Source of the DNA: Treponema sp.
GTDB lineage: Bacteria; Spirochaetota; Spirochaetia; Treponematales; Treponemataceae
Assembly: GCA_017934745.1 (NCBI GenBank)
Contig: JAGBIY010000045.1
Coordinates: 83,662-147,661, forward strand
Direction: 5' to 3'
DNA length: 64,000 nucleotides
Shown here: one piece after another, positions 7,039-13,791 of the stretch
Numbering within the stretch: the stretch's first letter is position 1
Layout: every line of letters begins with the position of its first letter
Program-made: the position numbers and the translations under genes
Notes under the pieces: model-generated
The model's input: the letters and a program-made list of their open reading frames with translations, nothing else
Database searches by the model: none
What the model was told of the DNA's origin: nothing

Positions 7039-7476
7039 ATGTTTGAGAAATTTACAGGAGCAGATAAAAATTTTTTGAATGAATTTGAGCAGTTAATTGG
7101 GTTTGAGCTTCCTGCTGATTATTCCAATTTTCTTCTAAATACAAACGGTGGTACATTTAAAGAATTAGAAGACAGTTTCTTATTAAAAAACATTGGTGAG
7201 CAAATTTTTATTGACTGTTTATTTGGTTTTAGAGAAGAAAGAAGTCTTAATTTATGTAATTGGTACAAAGAATATGAATTAGAGTTACCTCAAAATACAA
7301 TCATAATCGGCAATACGTATGGAGCAGGTCTAATTATATTGATTTGGGATGAAAATGCTAAAGGCGTTTATCTTTGGGATGACAGCTTGGAATTAGAGCA
7401 ATCTACAGAAGAATGTTGTACTTATAAAATTACTGAAACATTTGAAGATTTTATGAATCTTCTGAATATAAATTAA
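7039..7476 (+). CDS. SMI1/KNR4 (SUKH-1) immunity protein
   Basis: A 145-residue protein with LNEFEQLIGFELPADYSNFL near residues 13-32, LNTNGG, then a C-terminal GNTYGAGLIILIWDENAKG and VYLWDDS: the SUKH-1 signature. It lies ten bases after the WHH-like tip relic and probably neutralised that nuclease. TTAGGAG precedes the ATG. Confidence 0.93.
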   Translation: MFEKFTGADKNFLNEFEQLIGFELPADYSNFLLNTNGGTFKELEDSFLLKNIGEQIFIDCLFGFREERSLNLCNWYKEYELELPQNTIIIGNTYGAGLIILIWDENAKGVYLWDDSLELEQSTEECCTYKITETFEDFMNLLNIN

Positions 7477-7497
7477 TTTCTTAATGGCACATCTAAA

Positions 7498-7643
7498 ATC
7501 AAAAAGGGCAAAGTCGTACGTCTGACCGGAAACAGGGGAGTCACCGCCAGGGGAAAGCAGTTCGTCCACGGACGGGAGAAATAAGACCTTACTGTGACAA
7601 CTGCAAAGAAATGTTCAAAGATATAATTTCTAAAGGAGAATAA
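7498..7643 (+). pseudogene. PAAR scrap joined to a CxxC toxin tail
   Basis: From 7498 the frame reads IKKGKVVRLTGNRGVTARGK and stops at 7582, a copy of the PAAR-like strand at 2317. From 7581 another frame reads IRPYCDNCKEMFKDIISKGE and stops at 7643, two bases before the next gene. RPYCDNC resembles the zinc-binding CxxC of deaminase-fold tips, but the rest of the domain is absent, so the toxin class is uncertain. Confidence 0.5.
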
Positions 7644-7644
7644 C

Positions 7645-8049
7645 ATGAGAATAACGGAAATAGATTTACAATGTGAAGACATCATTTGGTTCGGAATTGA
7701 TAAAAACAGCTACATTTTTGAATGCACTTCCGCAGGCTGTGGAAACGTTCCTGAATCTGTATGCAAGAGCAAAGAAAACACAAAATTACTTGAAAGTTTT
7801 TTCCTAAATAATCTAAACGAAGAAGAAAAAAATAAATTGCCAGAATTAAGTATTGCTTTGAGTCAGAAAGGCATTTTTTGTTATGACATTTATAGTGAAA
7901 ATGAGAGACTCTATTCAAGGATAGCAACACCAGAAGTTCCTTTGGAATTTTATAACTTACCAGAAAATATTCAAAAAATCATTGAGGAAAACAAATTTGA
8001 CATAGATGTTGTTCACGATGAAATAATTAATATTAAACACGCTTACTAA
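7645..8049 (+). CDS. Immunity-type protein of unknown family
   Basis: A 134-residue acidic protein with an N-terminal IIWFGIDKNSYIFECTSAG block (residues about 12-30) followed by GNVPESVC. Similar openings, a WF-D-G strand followed by a GxGxxP turn, occur in small proteins beside polymorphic toxins, but I know no family name. AAAGGAG precedes the ATG, and the CxxC toxin tail ends two bases upstream, so it probably neutralised that tip. Confidence 0.6.
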   Translation: MRITEIDLQCEDIIWFGIDKNSYIFECTSAGCGNVPESVCKSKENTKLLESFFLNNLNEEEKNKLPELSIALSQKGIFCYDIYSENERLYSRIATPEVPLEFYNLPENIQKIIEENKFDIDVVHDEIINIKHAY

Positions 8050-8089
8050 AATTAGTAAATAATCAAAAGAAAACATATGATTCCAACCT

Positions 8090-8359
8090 CACGACAACAG
8101 CAAAATTCTTGCAGCCGGAATGGCAATCAACATGCCTGCAATCGCAGACCCAATGAAAAGCGAGCCCTTCGAACGCGAAAGAAAGCAGATTGAGGAGAAG
8201 AAGGGGGCGGAGAAACCGAAATCAAGTTCTTGTACGCAAGTCGAATATGGAAGTACAGACTTGAGCCAAAAAGTAATTAATTATAGGAAAGATAATAATA
8301 TAAAAGGTACAAGAAATGTTGCTGTTTTTGAATATGAAGATCAAGAACAGTTGGCATAA
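8090..8359 (+). pseudogene. PAAR-like junction fused to a truncated deaminase-like tip
   Basis: One frame reads HDNSKILAAGMAINMPAIAD, then PMKSEPFERERKQIEEKK, a clean type A carrier end, and continues into DLSQKVINYRKDNN and GTRNVAVFEYEDQEQLA before the stop. RNVAVFEY resembles the first strand of nucleic-acid deaminase tips; the catalytic HxE and CxxC parts are missing. There is no start. The following SUKH-4 gene fits, since SUKH-4 proteins often accompany deaminase tips. Confidence 0.55.
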
Positions 8360-8416
8360 AATCTCTTAGTGAAGTTGTTCAAAAAATATTTTAAGTATGG
8401 GAGATAAATACAAATT

Positions 8417-8902
8417 ATGAACATCTATGATTTCTTGCAAAACAGATTCAAATTAAATACAAGAAAAGATTACAACAATTTTGATTTGACCGAAAACACA
8501 AAAAAAATCCTTTGTGATATAGGCTTACCAAAAGAGCCTTTGGGTTTTATCAAATTCAATATTGACGAACTCAAAACCTTAAAACATGAAGATGATTTTG
8601 TAATCATTGGAACAGATTTGGGAACAAATATTTGCATAAACAAAAATGGTGAAATAATATCTGTTGATTTTGAAAACGAATATCCAACAAGATTAATCAA
8701 CAAAAACTTAGAATCTTTTTTACATTTTATTGTAGTTTTCTTGTTGCATGAAGATGAAATCAACTCAGCTGATGATGATACTATTTCTCAAATCATACAA
8801 AAAATAAAAGCAGAGTTTGAACAAATTGATGAGTTGGCTTTGAATAATCAAGAAAACTGGTGGCCAATTATATTAGAGCAGATTGAAACAGGAATGATGT
8901 AA
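8417..8902 (+). CDS. SUKH-4 family immunity protein
   Basis: A 161-residue protein with the SUKH-4 arrangement: CDIGLPKEPLGFIKF near residues 33-47, VIIGTDLGTNICINKNGEII near residues 62-81, the NKNLESFLHFI helix, and a C-terminal IDELALNNQENWWPIILEQI. SUKH-4 is an immunity family of polymorphic toxins. Its neighbour upstream is the deaminase-like truncated tip, a plausible partner. Confidence 0.85.
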   Translation: MNIYDFLQNRFKLNTRKDYNNFDLTENTKKILCDIGLPKEPLGFIKFNIDELKTLKHEDDFVIIGTDLGTNICINKNGEIISVDFENEYPTRLINKNLESFLHFIVVFLLHEDEINSADDDTISQIIQKIKAEFEQIDELALNNQENWWPIILEQIETGMM

Positions 8903-8929
8903 TTTTTAGCTCTCGCTCGCCTTTCTTCG

Positions 8930-9221
8930 GTCACCACCTACAACGACATAGGAGCCCGCAACAACTCAAAGATTTTCGCCGCCGAAATGGCAATCAGCAT
9001 GCCCGCAATCGCAGACCCGATGAAAAGCGAGGCGTATGAGAGGGAGAGGAAACAGGTTGAGGGGGTGAATAAGGAAGAAGATGCAAACAAAACAAAGAAA
9101 AGTTCCTACCCTATGTTGCAAGGAGAAGGCAAGATAGGAACATATAAAAAAAGCAAAAAGCGGAAAACGAGGAGACAATATTACGCCTCATCACATGGTT
9201 TCTGCAGAATATAGTAAATAA
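8930..9221 (+). pseudogene. PAAR-like junction plus HNH (GDNITPHH) tip with a one-base frameshift
   Basis: The longest type A junction reads VTTYNDIGARNNSKIFAAEM, then AISMPAIADPMKSEAYERER, and runs in frame into GEGKIGTYKK. At a run of seven A (9146-9152) the frame changes. With one A fewer the protein would continue AKSGKRGDNITPHHMVSAEY, the motif of a known HNH-type tip, and stop at 9221. As written it stops at 9214. The Imm30 gene that follows is the expected partner class. Confidence 0.7.
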
Positions 9222-9246
9222 TTTTATTAAGGAGGCATAATAAAAT

Positions 9247-9693
9247 ATGGATAAAAATCTTTATTCCAAGCTATATAACAGTCGGATGCTAAAAGACAAT
9301 CAAGAATGCGAAACATTTTTACAAAGCATAGATTTACTAGCTGAAACATTCTGCGAAGATGATATTACAGAATTATGCACGATTTTTGATGACAAAACAA
9401 ATGATTCAGAAATAATGTTCAGTGCAATTCATTTGTTAGAAACTCTTCCGTCAGAAACAGCATTTATTAACACAATAAACGGTCTCATGATTTTAAATCA
9501 AACCTCTCCAGAATGGACTAGCATTATTATATACAGATGCTTGAATGATGACTTCTCCATTCAAATGATAAAAAAAGTGTACACAAATCTTTCTGCTGAT
9601 GTCATTACACAATTTGAAGAAAAGTTGAAAGAAATAAAAAACGAAGATTGTGAAAAATTCGGAAAAGCTGTTGATGAAATTTTATTACATTAG
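9247..9693 (+). CDS. Imm30 family immunity protein
   Basis: A 148-residue helical, acidic protein with the Imm30 core FDDKTNDSEIMFSAIHLLET near residues 46-65 and a later SPEWTSIIIYRCLND near residues 85-101. It lies after AAGGAGG and downstream of the frameshifted GDNITPHH tip. A second, broken Imm30 copy is at 10611-11065. Imm30 proteins occur next to nuclease tips; direct neutralisation is inferred from position. Confidence 0.8.
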   Translation: MDKNLYSKLYNSRMLKDNQECETFLQSIDLLAETFCEDDITELCTIFDDKTNDSEIMFSAIHLLETLPSETAFINTINGLMILNQTSPEWTSIIIYRCLNDDFSIQMIKKVYTNLSADVITQFEEKLKEIKNEDCEKFGKAVDEILLH

Positions 9694-9741
9694 ATCTATT
9701 GTGGATTCTCAGTTTTTTTATATTCCTATATAAACCTTATT

Positions 9742-9981
9742 GCATCCGACTGCCACCTCTGGCAGACCCAAAATGGAATAAAAACACGTGTAGGCTATGA
9801 TTTAGATCATTATCCTACAACTTGGGCTGAAAGAGCAGAAAATATGAAATCATCAGGCATGAAATATACCAGAAAAGATGTTCTTGATTGTTATAATTCA
9901 AATGTTAGATGTCAATGTCCTGAGTGCAATCAAAAGCATATTTTTGAAGGAATAAAGGGAGATTTTGCAAATGGTAAATAA
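9742..9981 (+). pseudogene. Type B carrier end in frame with a CPxCN...H nuclease-like tip
   Basis: The frame reads ASDCHLWQTQNGIKTRVGYD, LDHYPTTWAERAENMKSSG and finally RCQCPECNQKHIFEGIKGDF, stopping at 9981. A DHYP...W...C-P-x-C-N-x-x-H pattern suggests a metal-binding HNH-like nuclease tip. The carrier and tip are in one frame here, which shows that DCHLWQT directly precedes the toxin. The last 11 bases overlap the SUFU gene. There is no start, so it is a 3' relic. Confidence 0.6.
9915..9981 (+). repeat. Toxin 3' end, source copy of a dispersed direct repeat
   Basis: The end of the CPxCN tip, from ATGTCCTGAGTGCAATC to the stop, recurs at 10529-10596 and 12976-13036. Each copy sits directly before an immunity-type gene and carries the AAGGGAG ribosome-binding site. 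Confidence 0.9.
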
Positions 9982-10537
9982 GAATATAGGTGAACAAATA
10001 CTTTCACATTATGAAAAATACTTGGGCAATTATGCTGATGCAAGTGTTTTTGCAGGAACAAAAGAAAGCTATCCAATTCAAGCCTTGAAGTTCGCAAATG
10101 TACAGGACGGCTTAAAAACATTTGCAACGCTCGGTTTTTCAAAATACGCAGACGAAGTTAAAAACAAAGCCGAAATTGTTTTTAGCGTTGATGAGAACTT
10201 GGAAGACACCCTTTTAACAATAATAATGAACGCATTGTTTTTTATCACAGAAAACCAAATCGATTTTGGGAAGGGAAGTTTTATCAAGGGAATTGAAAAA
10301 ATCAACGCAGACTTTGCCAACAGTCATAATATTCGTGCTGTATATTTTACGGTTCCATTTGTTTTTCCCGAAGATTTTTCAGAAATCGAAGATGAAATAA
10401 AAATTTACGAAGCGTTTTTTATAACACAAAGTGAGCTGGAATATTTGGAAAAAAATGGGGCAGAAAGTTTTGAAGATTATCTTGAAGAAAACGAAATCGA
10501 TGTTTTTGATATTACAAGGAGTCTGACCATGTCCTGA
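9971..10537 (+). CDS. SUFU-family immunity protein
   Basis: A 188-residue protein with a bacterial suppressor-of-fused layout: HYEKYLGNYADASVF near the start, QDGLKTFATLGFSKYADEVK near residues 46-65, AVYFTVPFVFPEDFSEIE near residues 118-135, and a C-terminal ITQSELEYLEKNGAESFED. SUFU is an established immunity family for polymorphic toxins. AAGGGAG lies about nine bases before the ATG, which overlaps the toxin stop by 11 bases. Its last codons were altered by the repeat joined at 10529. Confidence 0.85.
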   Translation: MVNKNIGEQILSHYEKYLGNYADASVFAGTKESYPIQALKFANVQDGLKTFATLGFSKYADEVKNKAEIVFSVDENLEDTLLTIIMNALFFITENQIDFGKGSFIKGIEKINADFANSHNIRAVYFTVPFVFPEDFSEIEDEIKIYEAFFITQSELEYLEKNGAESFEDYLEENEIDVFDITRSLTMS

Positions 10538-10589
10538 GTGCAATCAAAAGCATATTTTTGAAGGAATGAAGGGAGATTTTGCAAATGGT
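10500..10589 (+). repeat. 90-bp direct repeat, left copy
   Basis: From TGTTTTTGATATTACAAGGA to GCAAATGGT this stretch matches 12947-13036 with one visible difference (G at 10568 against A at 13015). It contains the SUFU gene end joined to the toxin 3' end, so an already recombined junction was copied as a unit. Confidence 0.9.
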
Positions 10590-10610
10590 AAATAAGAGAG
10601 GGAACTTATT

Positions 10611-11065
10611 ATGGAAAAAATTAAAGAAATTCAAATTTTGATGGATTCAAGAACTCTCAACAGTGACAGTGAGTGTGAGTTATTTGAAAAATCAATACAA
10701 AACTTGCAAGGCAATATATCACTCAATGACATTGAGAACTTGCTAAAAGTTTTTTATGATGAAACGAATAATGATGAAATTATGTTTTCATTAATTCATT
10801 TAATTGAAACTTTGAGAGGGGAAGACTATTTAAAAAAATTGCTATTTTTTCACCATTAATGACTGATGCACATGAATGGGCGATGACTTTAAATAAAAGA
10901 ATTCTCAACTGCCAAACCTTTTTTGAAATGTATACTGATATTATCAAAAGTTTGAATAGTGATAGCAAAAAGAAAATTTTAGCATTACTAGATGATATAA
11001 AAGAAGACAATCCTAAACGATTTTCAGAAAAAATCGAAGTCCTAAAAAGCAGAGTAAAAGTTTAA
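10611..11065 (+). pseudogene. Imm30 family immunity gene with a frameshift
   Basis: The first part (10611-10859) ends after SLIHLIETLRGEDYLKK with an abrupt FFHH; the rest continues in another frame as IAIFSPLMTDAHEWAMTLNK up to 11065. Joined, it aligns along its length with the Imm30 protein at 9247. The break lies at a run of seven A (10832-10838) followed shortly by six T. One missing A would explain it. It follows a copy of the toxin 3' end repeat. Confidence 0.8.
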
Positions 11066-11070
11066 TATCC

Positions 11071-11285
11071 GAGGAAGCTGACTGCCACCTCCGGCAGACA
11101 TTCAAGGGGACGTTGAGGAGGGTAACAGTAAACGACCCGATAAACGCTGTTGGAATGTTTCTCAAGAAGACAAAACCGACTTTGAATACATCCTGTCAAC
11201 GACGCAGAAATTCGGAATGAATCTGTCGTGCAAAGAAAGCAAAGTTTACATCGCAAAAGTACAAAAATTCAATATAAAATTATAG
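11071..11285 (+). pseudogene. Carrier scraps: DCHLRQT and a gpD/VgrG-like piece
   Basis: The left end reads EEADCHLRQTFKGTLRRVTV, a degraded type B scrap. From about 11145 another frame reads VSQEDKTDFEYILSTTQKFG then MNLSCKESKVYI and stops at 11285. The NETDFEF...G...Y pattern is reminiscent of phage gpD/VgrG spike proteins, where a TDFxFI...G motif is conserved. Neither part is an intact gene. I see no other content in this gap between the Imm30 pseudogene and the DUF2625 gene. Confidence 0.45.
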
Positions 11286-11308
11286 AATGAATCTTGGAGT
11301 TTTTTTTT

Positions 11309-11908
11309 ATGGAATTATGGAATGAAATAAAAGAAATGTTTTCAGAATCTGATAAGAAAATAGACATAATACCTGGTAAAATAAATAACGGATTATCAAA
11401 TTTGAAAGCATCGAATGTAAATGAAAATTCAACATTTGGAAGCATAATAAAAAATTCAGCAGGAATTACAATTGACAATTGGATATTTCTATTTGCTCAA
11501 AAAAATAAACAAAATAAAGGAATTATCGACTATAAAGAAAATGGGAATCAAATAGTTGGATATGATGCAGTCGGAGGCATATTTTCTATTAATCTTGGAA
11601 AATTCAACGATGGAATAGGAAAGTTGTGGTATTTTTCACCAATAGATTTGTCTTGGCGCAATTTAGAAATAAGTTATGCAGAATTTATTGCTTGGATTGC
11701 ACAAAGTGATTTAGATGAATTTTATGATTTTGTTCCAAAAAATGAATTACAAGAAAATTGTGAAGAACTAAAAATGGGAAAAGCAATACTTTTTTATCCC
11801 TTTTTATGTTCTGATGAATTCAGTATAGCAACAGCATCAAAGGTAATAGTTTCTTTTGATGAGTTATATAAGATAGAGATGGAATTATCATCAGGAATAT
11901 CTAATTAA
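11309..11908 (+). CDS. DUF2625 family protein
   Basis: A 199-residue soluble protein with the DUF2625 core: FGSIIKNSAGITIDNWIFLF near residues 49-68, GYDAVGGIFSINLGKF near residues 93-108, IGKLWYFSPIDLSWRNLEIS near residues 112-131 and FIAWIAQSDLDEFYDF. The biochemical role of the family is unknown; it is frequently found among immunity genes. The ATG at 11309 is preferred because GGAG lies nine bases upstream. Its tip partner is not visible. Confidence 0.85.
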   Translation: MELWNEIKEMFSESDKKIDIIPGKINNGLSNLKASNVNENSTFGSIIKNSAGITIDNWIFLFAQKNKQNKGIIDYKENGNQIVGYDAVGGIFSINLGKFNDGIGKLWYFSPIDLSWRNLEISYAEFIAWIAQSDLDEFYDFVPKNELQENCEELKMGKAILFYPFLCSDEFSIATASKVIVSFDELYKIEMELSSGISN

Positions 11909-11960
11909 TTTCAGGATATATAACCTCCCACCCTCCTCCAAACATGAATGACATTTTTCA

Positions 11961-12104
11961 GGCACCTGGCTTGTAGAACGCGTCGTCCACGACTGCGCCA
12001 AAGTCCAAGACGGCTTCACCACGACAGTGCACCTCAAGCGCAACAAAGGCGGCCCAGCCCCAGAATGGGGGGTGGAGGAGCTTATCCAGCTGGTAATTCG
12101 CTAG
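11961..12104 (+). pseudogene. gpD/VgrG-like carrier C-terminus, relic
   Basis: One frame reads GTWLVERVVHDCAKVQDGFT then TTVHLKRNKGG and runs to a stop at 12104. The pattern W-V-x-x-V-x-H...GFTTT-x-L-x-L/R-RN is typical of the end of phage gpD-like or VgrG-like spike proteins. It is GC-rich and has no start. It joins a toxin tail at about 12071 in another frame. Confidence 0.5.
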
Positions 12105-12130
12105 CAAAATATATACGAGGAGAAAGATAA
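12071..12130 (+). pseudogene. Toxin tip, last codons only
   Basis: In the frame from 12071 it reads GGAYPAGNSLAKYIRGER and stops one base before the ATG at 12131. Too little is left to name the toxin. The GAGGAG within it serves as ribosome-binding site for the next gene. Confidence 0.4.
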
Positions 12131-12457
12131 ATGTGGAATGATGAAAATGATGAAATAGAGAAGATATATAAAGATTTTGGCAACATAAAAAAATTTCCAG
12201 CAAAATGCCCGATTTGTGAACAAGATGCAGCTCATCTTTATATACATATTTATGATAACAAAACAAGAAAAGGTGGATTATGGATTTGGTGTAGCCATTG
12301 CCATTCTTTTTCACATGGTTCAATTTCAGCCCCAGATTTTTGGGAAAATTACTCATTAGTAGAACTTGAAAAATTGAGTGCTATTCCAACATGTTTGGAA
12401 GAAATAAAAGAATCAATAGATGGTCATGTAAATCTGATTAAACAAGAGCATAAGTAA
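12131..12457 (+). CDS. Zinc-ribbon-like immunity-type protein
   Basis: A 108-residue protein with two CxxC pairs, KCPICEQ near residues 25-31 and WCSHCHS near residues 53-59, spaced as in a small zinc ribbon and flanking a KGGLWIW strand. The rest is acidic and helical. I recognise no family. It starts directly after a toxin tail, so an immunity role is likely. A carrier scrap follows at 12464. Confidence 0.65.
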   Translation: MWNDENDEIEKIYKDFGNIKKFPAKCPICEQDAAHLYIHIYDNKTRKGGLWIWCSHCHSFSHGSISAPDFWENYSLVELEKLSAIPTCLEEIKESIDGHVNLIKQEHK

Positions 12458-12463
12458 ATACGC

Positions 12464-12550
12464 AAGGGAAAATCAGATCAGCGCAACAAAAACAAAGGCG
12501 ACGACAACGCAGGCGGCTCGGACAGGTCGGTGAGTGCGATTGAGGTTTAG
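12464..12550 (+). pseudogene. Carrier C-terminal relic ending in a natural stop
   Basis: GC-rich codons read KSDQRNKNKGDDNAGGSDRS then VSAIEV and TAG at 12548-12550. The RNK-G start resembles the end of the gpD/VgrG-like scrap at 11961, so this may be the original tail of that carrier. Identification is tentative. Confidence 0.4.
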
Positions 12551-12732
12551 CTCCTAAAACTCCTGCATCACAAGAGTATAAAAGTATTTCAAGTTATGTA
12601 CTTCATAATAAAAATCCAATACATAACGGTGGAGATGTATATAATTTAGATAATCTATTAATATCATCACCAAGAATGCATCAAGAGATATTAGATAAAG
12701 GATTTCACTTTAATATATTAAGGAATATAAAC
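12550..12732 (+). pseudogene. Colicin/pyocin-type HNH DNase tip, 3' relic
   Basis: The frame reads APKTPASQEYKSISSYVLHN, KNPIHNGGDVYNLDNLLISS and PRMHQEIL. This follows the ordered motif of colicin E-group DNases (HH-x-KPIxxGGxVYDxDNxxxxTPxxHxxIH), including the two C-terminal His positions; the first His of the usual pair is Leu here. No stop separates it from the immunity gene, which is in the same frame. Its start and most of the HNH N-terminal half are missing. Confidence 0.75.
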
Positions 12733-12936
12733 ATGACAAGAACAGAACTTATAAACCTAGTCAGAAAAATAATAGAGTGCGAAGGCACTGAGAGCGAAAT
12801 CGATGAAATGATAAATCTTTTGAAAAAAAATATCCAATACCCAGATCTAATTAATCTAATTTATTGGAATGAAGAAGAGCTTACTCCAGAGCAAATAATC
12901 GATACCGCTTTGAATTATAAGCCCATACAGCTTTAA
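12733..12936 (+). CDS. Colicin/pyocin immunity (Im7/Im9-like) protein
   Basis: A 67-residue acidic helical protein of the Colicin_Pyocin immunity family: MTRTELINLVRKIIECEGTE, then EIDEMINLLKKN, YPDLINLIYWNEEELTPEQI and a final IDTALNYKPIQL. Im proteins bind colicin DNases as exosite inhibitors. The start is taken at 12733 because AAGGA lies ten bases upstream. It directly follows a colicin-type HNH tip relic, the textbook partner, so the pair is convincing. Confidence 0.85.
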   Translation: MTRTELINLVRKIIECEGTESEIDEMINLLKKNIQYPDLINLIYWNEEELTPEQIIDTALNYKPIQL

Positions 12937-12946
12937 TACACTTCAA

Positions 12947-13036
12947 ATGTTTTTGATATTACAAGGAGTCTGACCATGTCCTGAGTGCAATCAAAAGCAT
13001 ATTTTTGAAGGAATAAAGGGAGATTTTGCAAATGGT
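12947..13036 (+). repeat. 90-bp direct repeat, right copy
   Basis: This is the second copy of 10500-10589. It brings the AAGGGAG ribosome-binding site and the ATG used by the next gene (13032). The intervening 2.4 kb could be deleted or multiplied by recombination between the two copies. Confidence 0.9.
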
Positions 13037-13664
13037 TATTTGGATGAAAATTGCTGATTATATAAAAAAATTAGAAGAAAATTATATAGACGGAGTTATT
13101 TATAAAAAAGCAGAAAAAATTATCCCACGAAAAAACTTTCCTGTCCAATTAATTGATTTTTTTGACAATTTTGATGAATTAAAAACACCATTTGGAGAAA
13201 TTTTTTCCATTGAAAGAATAATTGAAATGTCTGATAGAGAACCTTTCAGAAGTGAAAATTATATTTGCTTTGGCAAAGATAATTATTTTTCATATTGGAT
13301 ATGTAAAAAAGATGTAAAAGAAGGAGAAGATTGCTTTTCAATATGGGATTATGAAACTTCTTTTGAAAAAGTTGAGCCTTGTTTTTCTAAATTGAGTGAA
13401 TTATTAGAATTTGCTGAAAAAGAATACACAAATAGCGAAGAAGATGGCTGTAATGTAATTATAAAAAGTTCAGATGCTCAATGTCTTTCTGAATTAATGA
13501 AAATAAAAAAACTTTTTTCTTCATCACTTTCAATAGCTGAGATAAAAAATCAAGTTAATAATGGGAATTGTATAATAAAGGAAGGAATAAATCTTTATTG
13601 TGCAAAAAAAATTTTGTCAGAAAACAATTTTGAACATATAAAAGTTGAATTTATTTCAAAATAA
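13032..13664 (+). CDS. SUKH-like immunity protein with an added C-terminal domain
   Basis: A 210-residue protein. The N-terminal 130 residues have a SUKH-like order (FPVQLIDFFDNFDELKTPFG near residues 37-56, YICFGKDNYFSYWIC near residues 77-91, FSIWDYETSFEKVEPCF). The last 65 residues form a separate domain (LMKIKKLFSSSLSIAEIKNQ) that resembles the L7/L12 C-terminal fold used in some small regulatory proteins. The first codons MVIW come from the 90-bp repeat, so its 5' end was replaced by recombination; an internal ATG at 13044 is the other start candidate. Confidence 0.7.
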   Translation: MVIWMKIADYIKKLEENYIDGVIYKKAEKIIPRKNFPVQLIDFFDNFDELKTPFGEIFSIERIIEMSDREPFRSENYICFGKDNYFSYWICKKDVKEGEDCFSIWDYETSFEKVEPCFSKLSELLEFAEKEYTNSEEDGCNVIIKSSDAQCLSELMKIKKLFSSSLSIAEIKNQVNNGNCIIKEGINLYCAKKILSENNFEHIKVEFISK

Positions 13665-13676
13665 GTAAATTCCCTA

Positions 13677-13787
13677 TCCCTCCTTCAAAATAGAAGTTTG
13701 GGAAAACAAATTGATACTTGTATTCATGATTTACCAGATGGCACAGTATTAAAAAGGTTTTATATGACAAAAAAAACAGGGGGGTGA
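13677..13787 (+). pseudogene. Toxin tail of unknown type
   Basis: An AT-rich open frame reads SLLQNRSLGKQIDTCIHDLP then DGTVLKRFYMTKKTGG and stops five bases before the next ATG. The position between two immunity genes and the lack of a start suggest a tip relic. I do not recognise the toxin. Confidence 0.4.
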
Positions 13788-13791
13788 TAAT

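Noticed and set aside
9140-9160. Programmed frameshift in the HNH tip
   Set aside because: The A run alone is not a slippery heptamer with a following structure, and the carrier is headless, so decay or slippage during replication is simpler.
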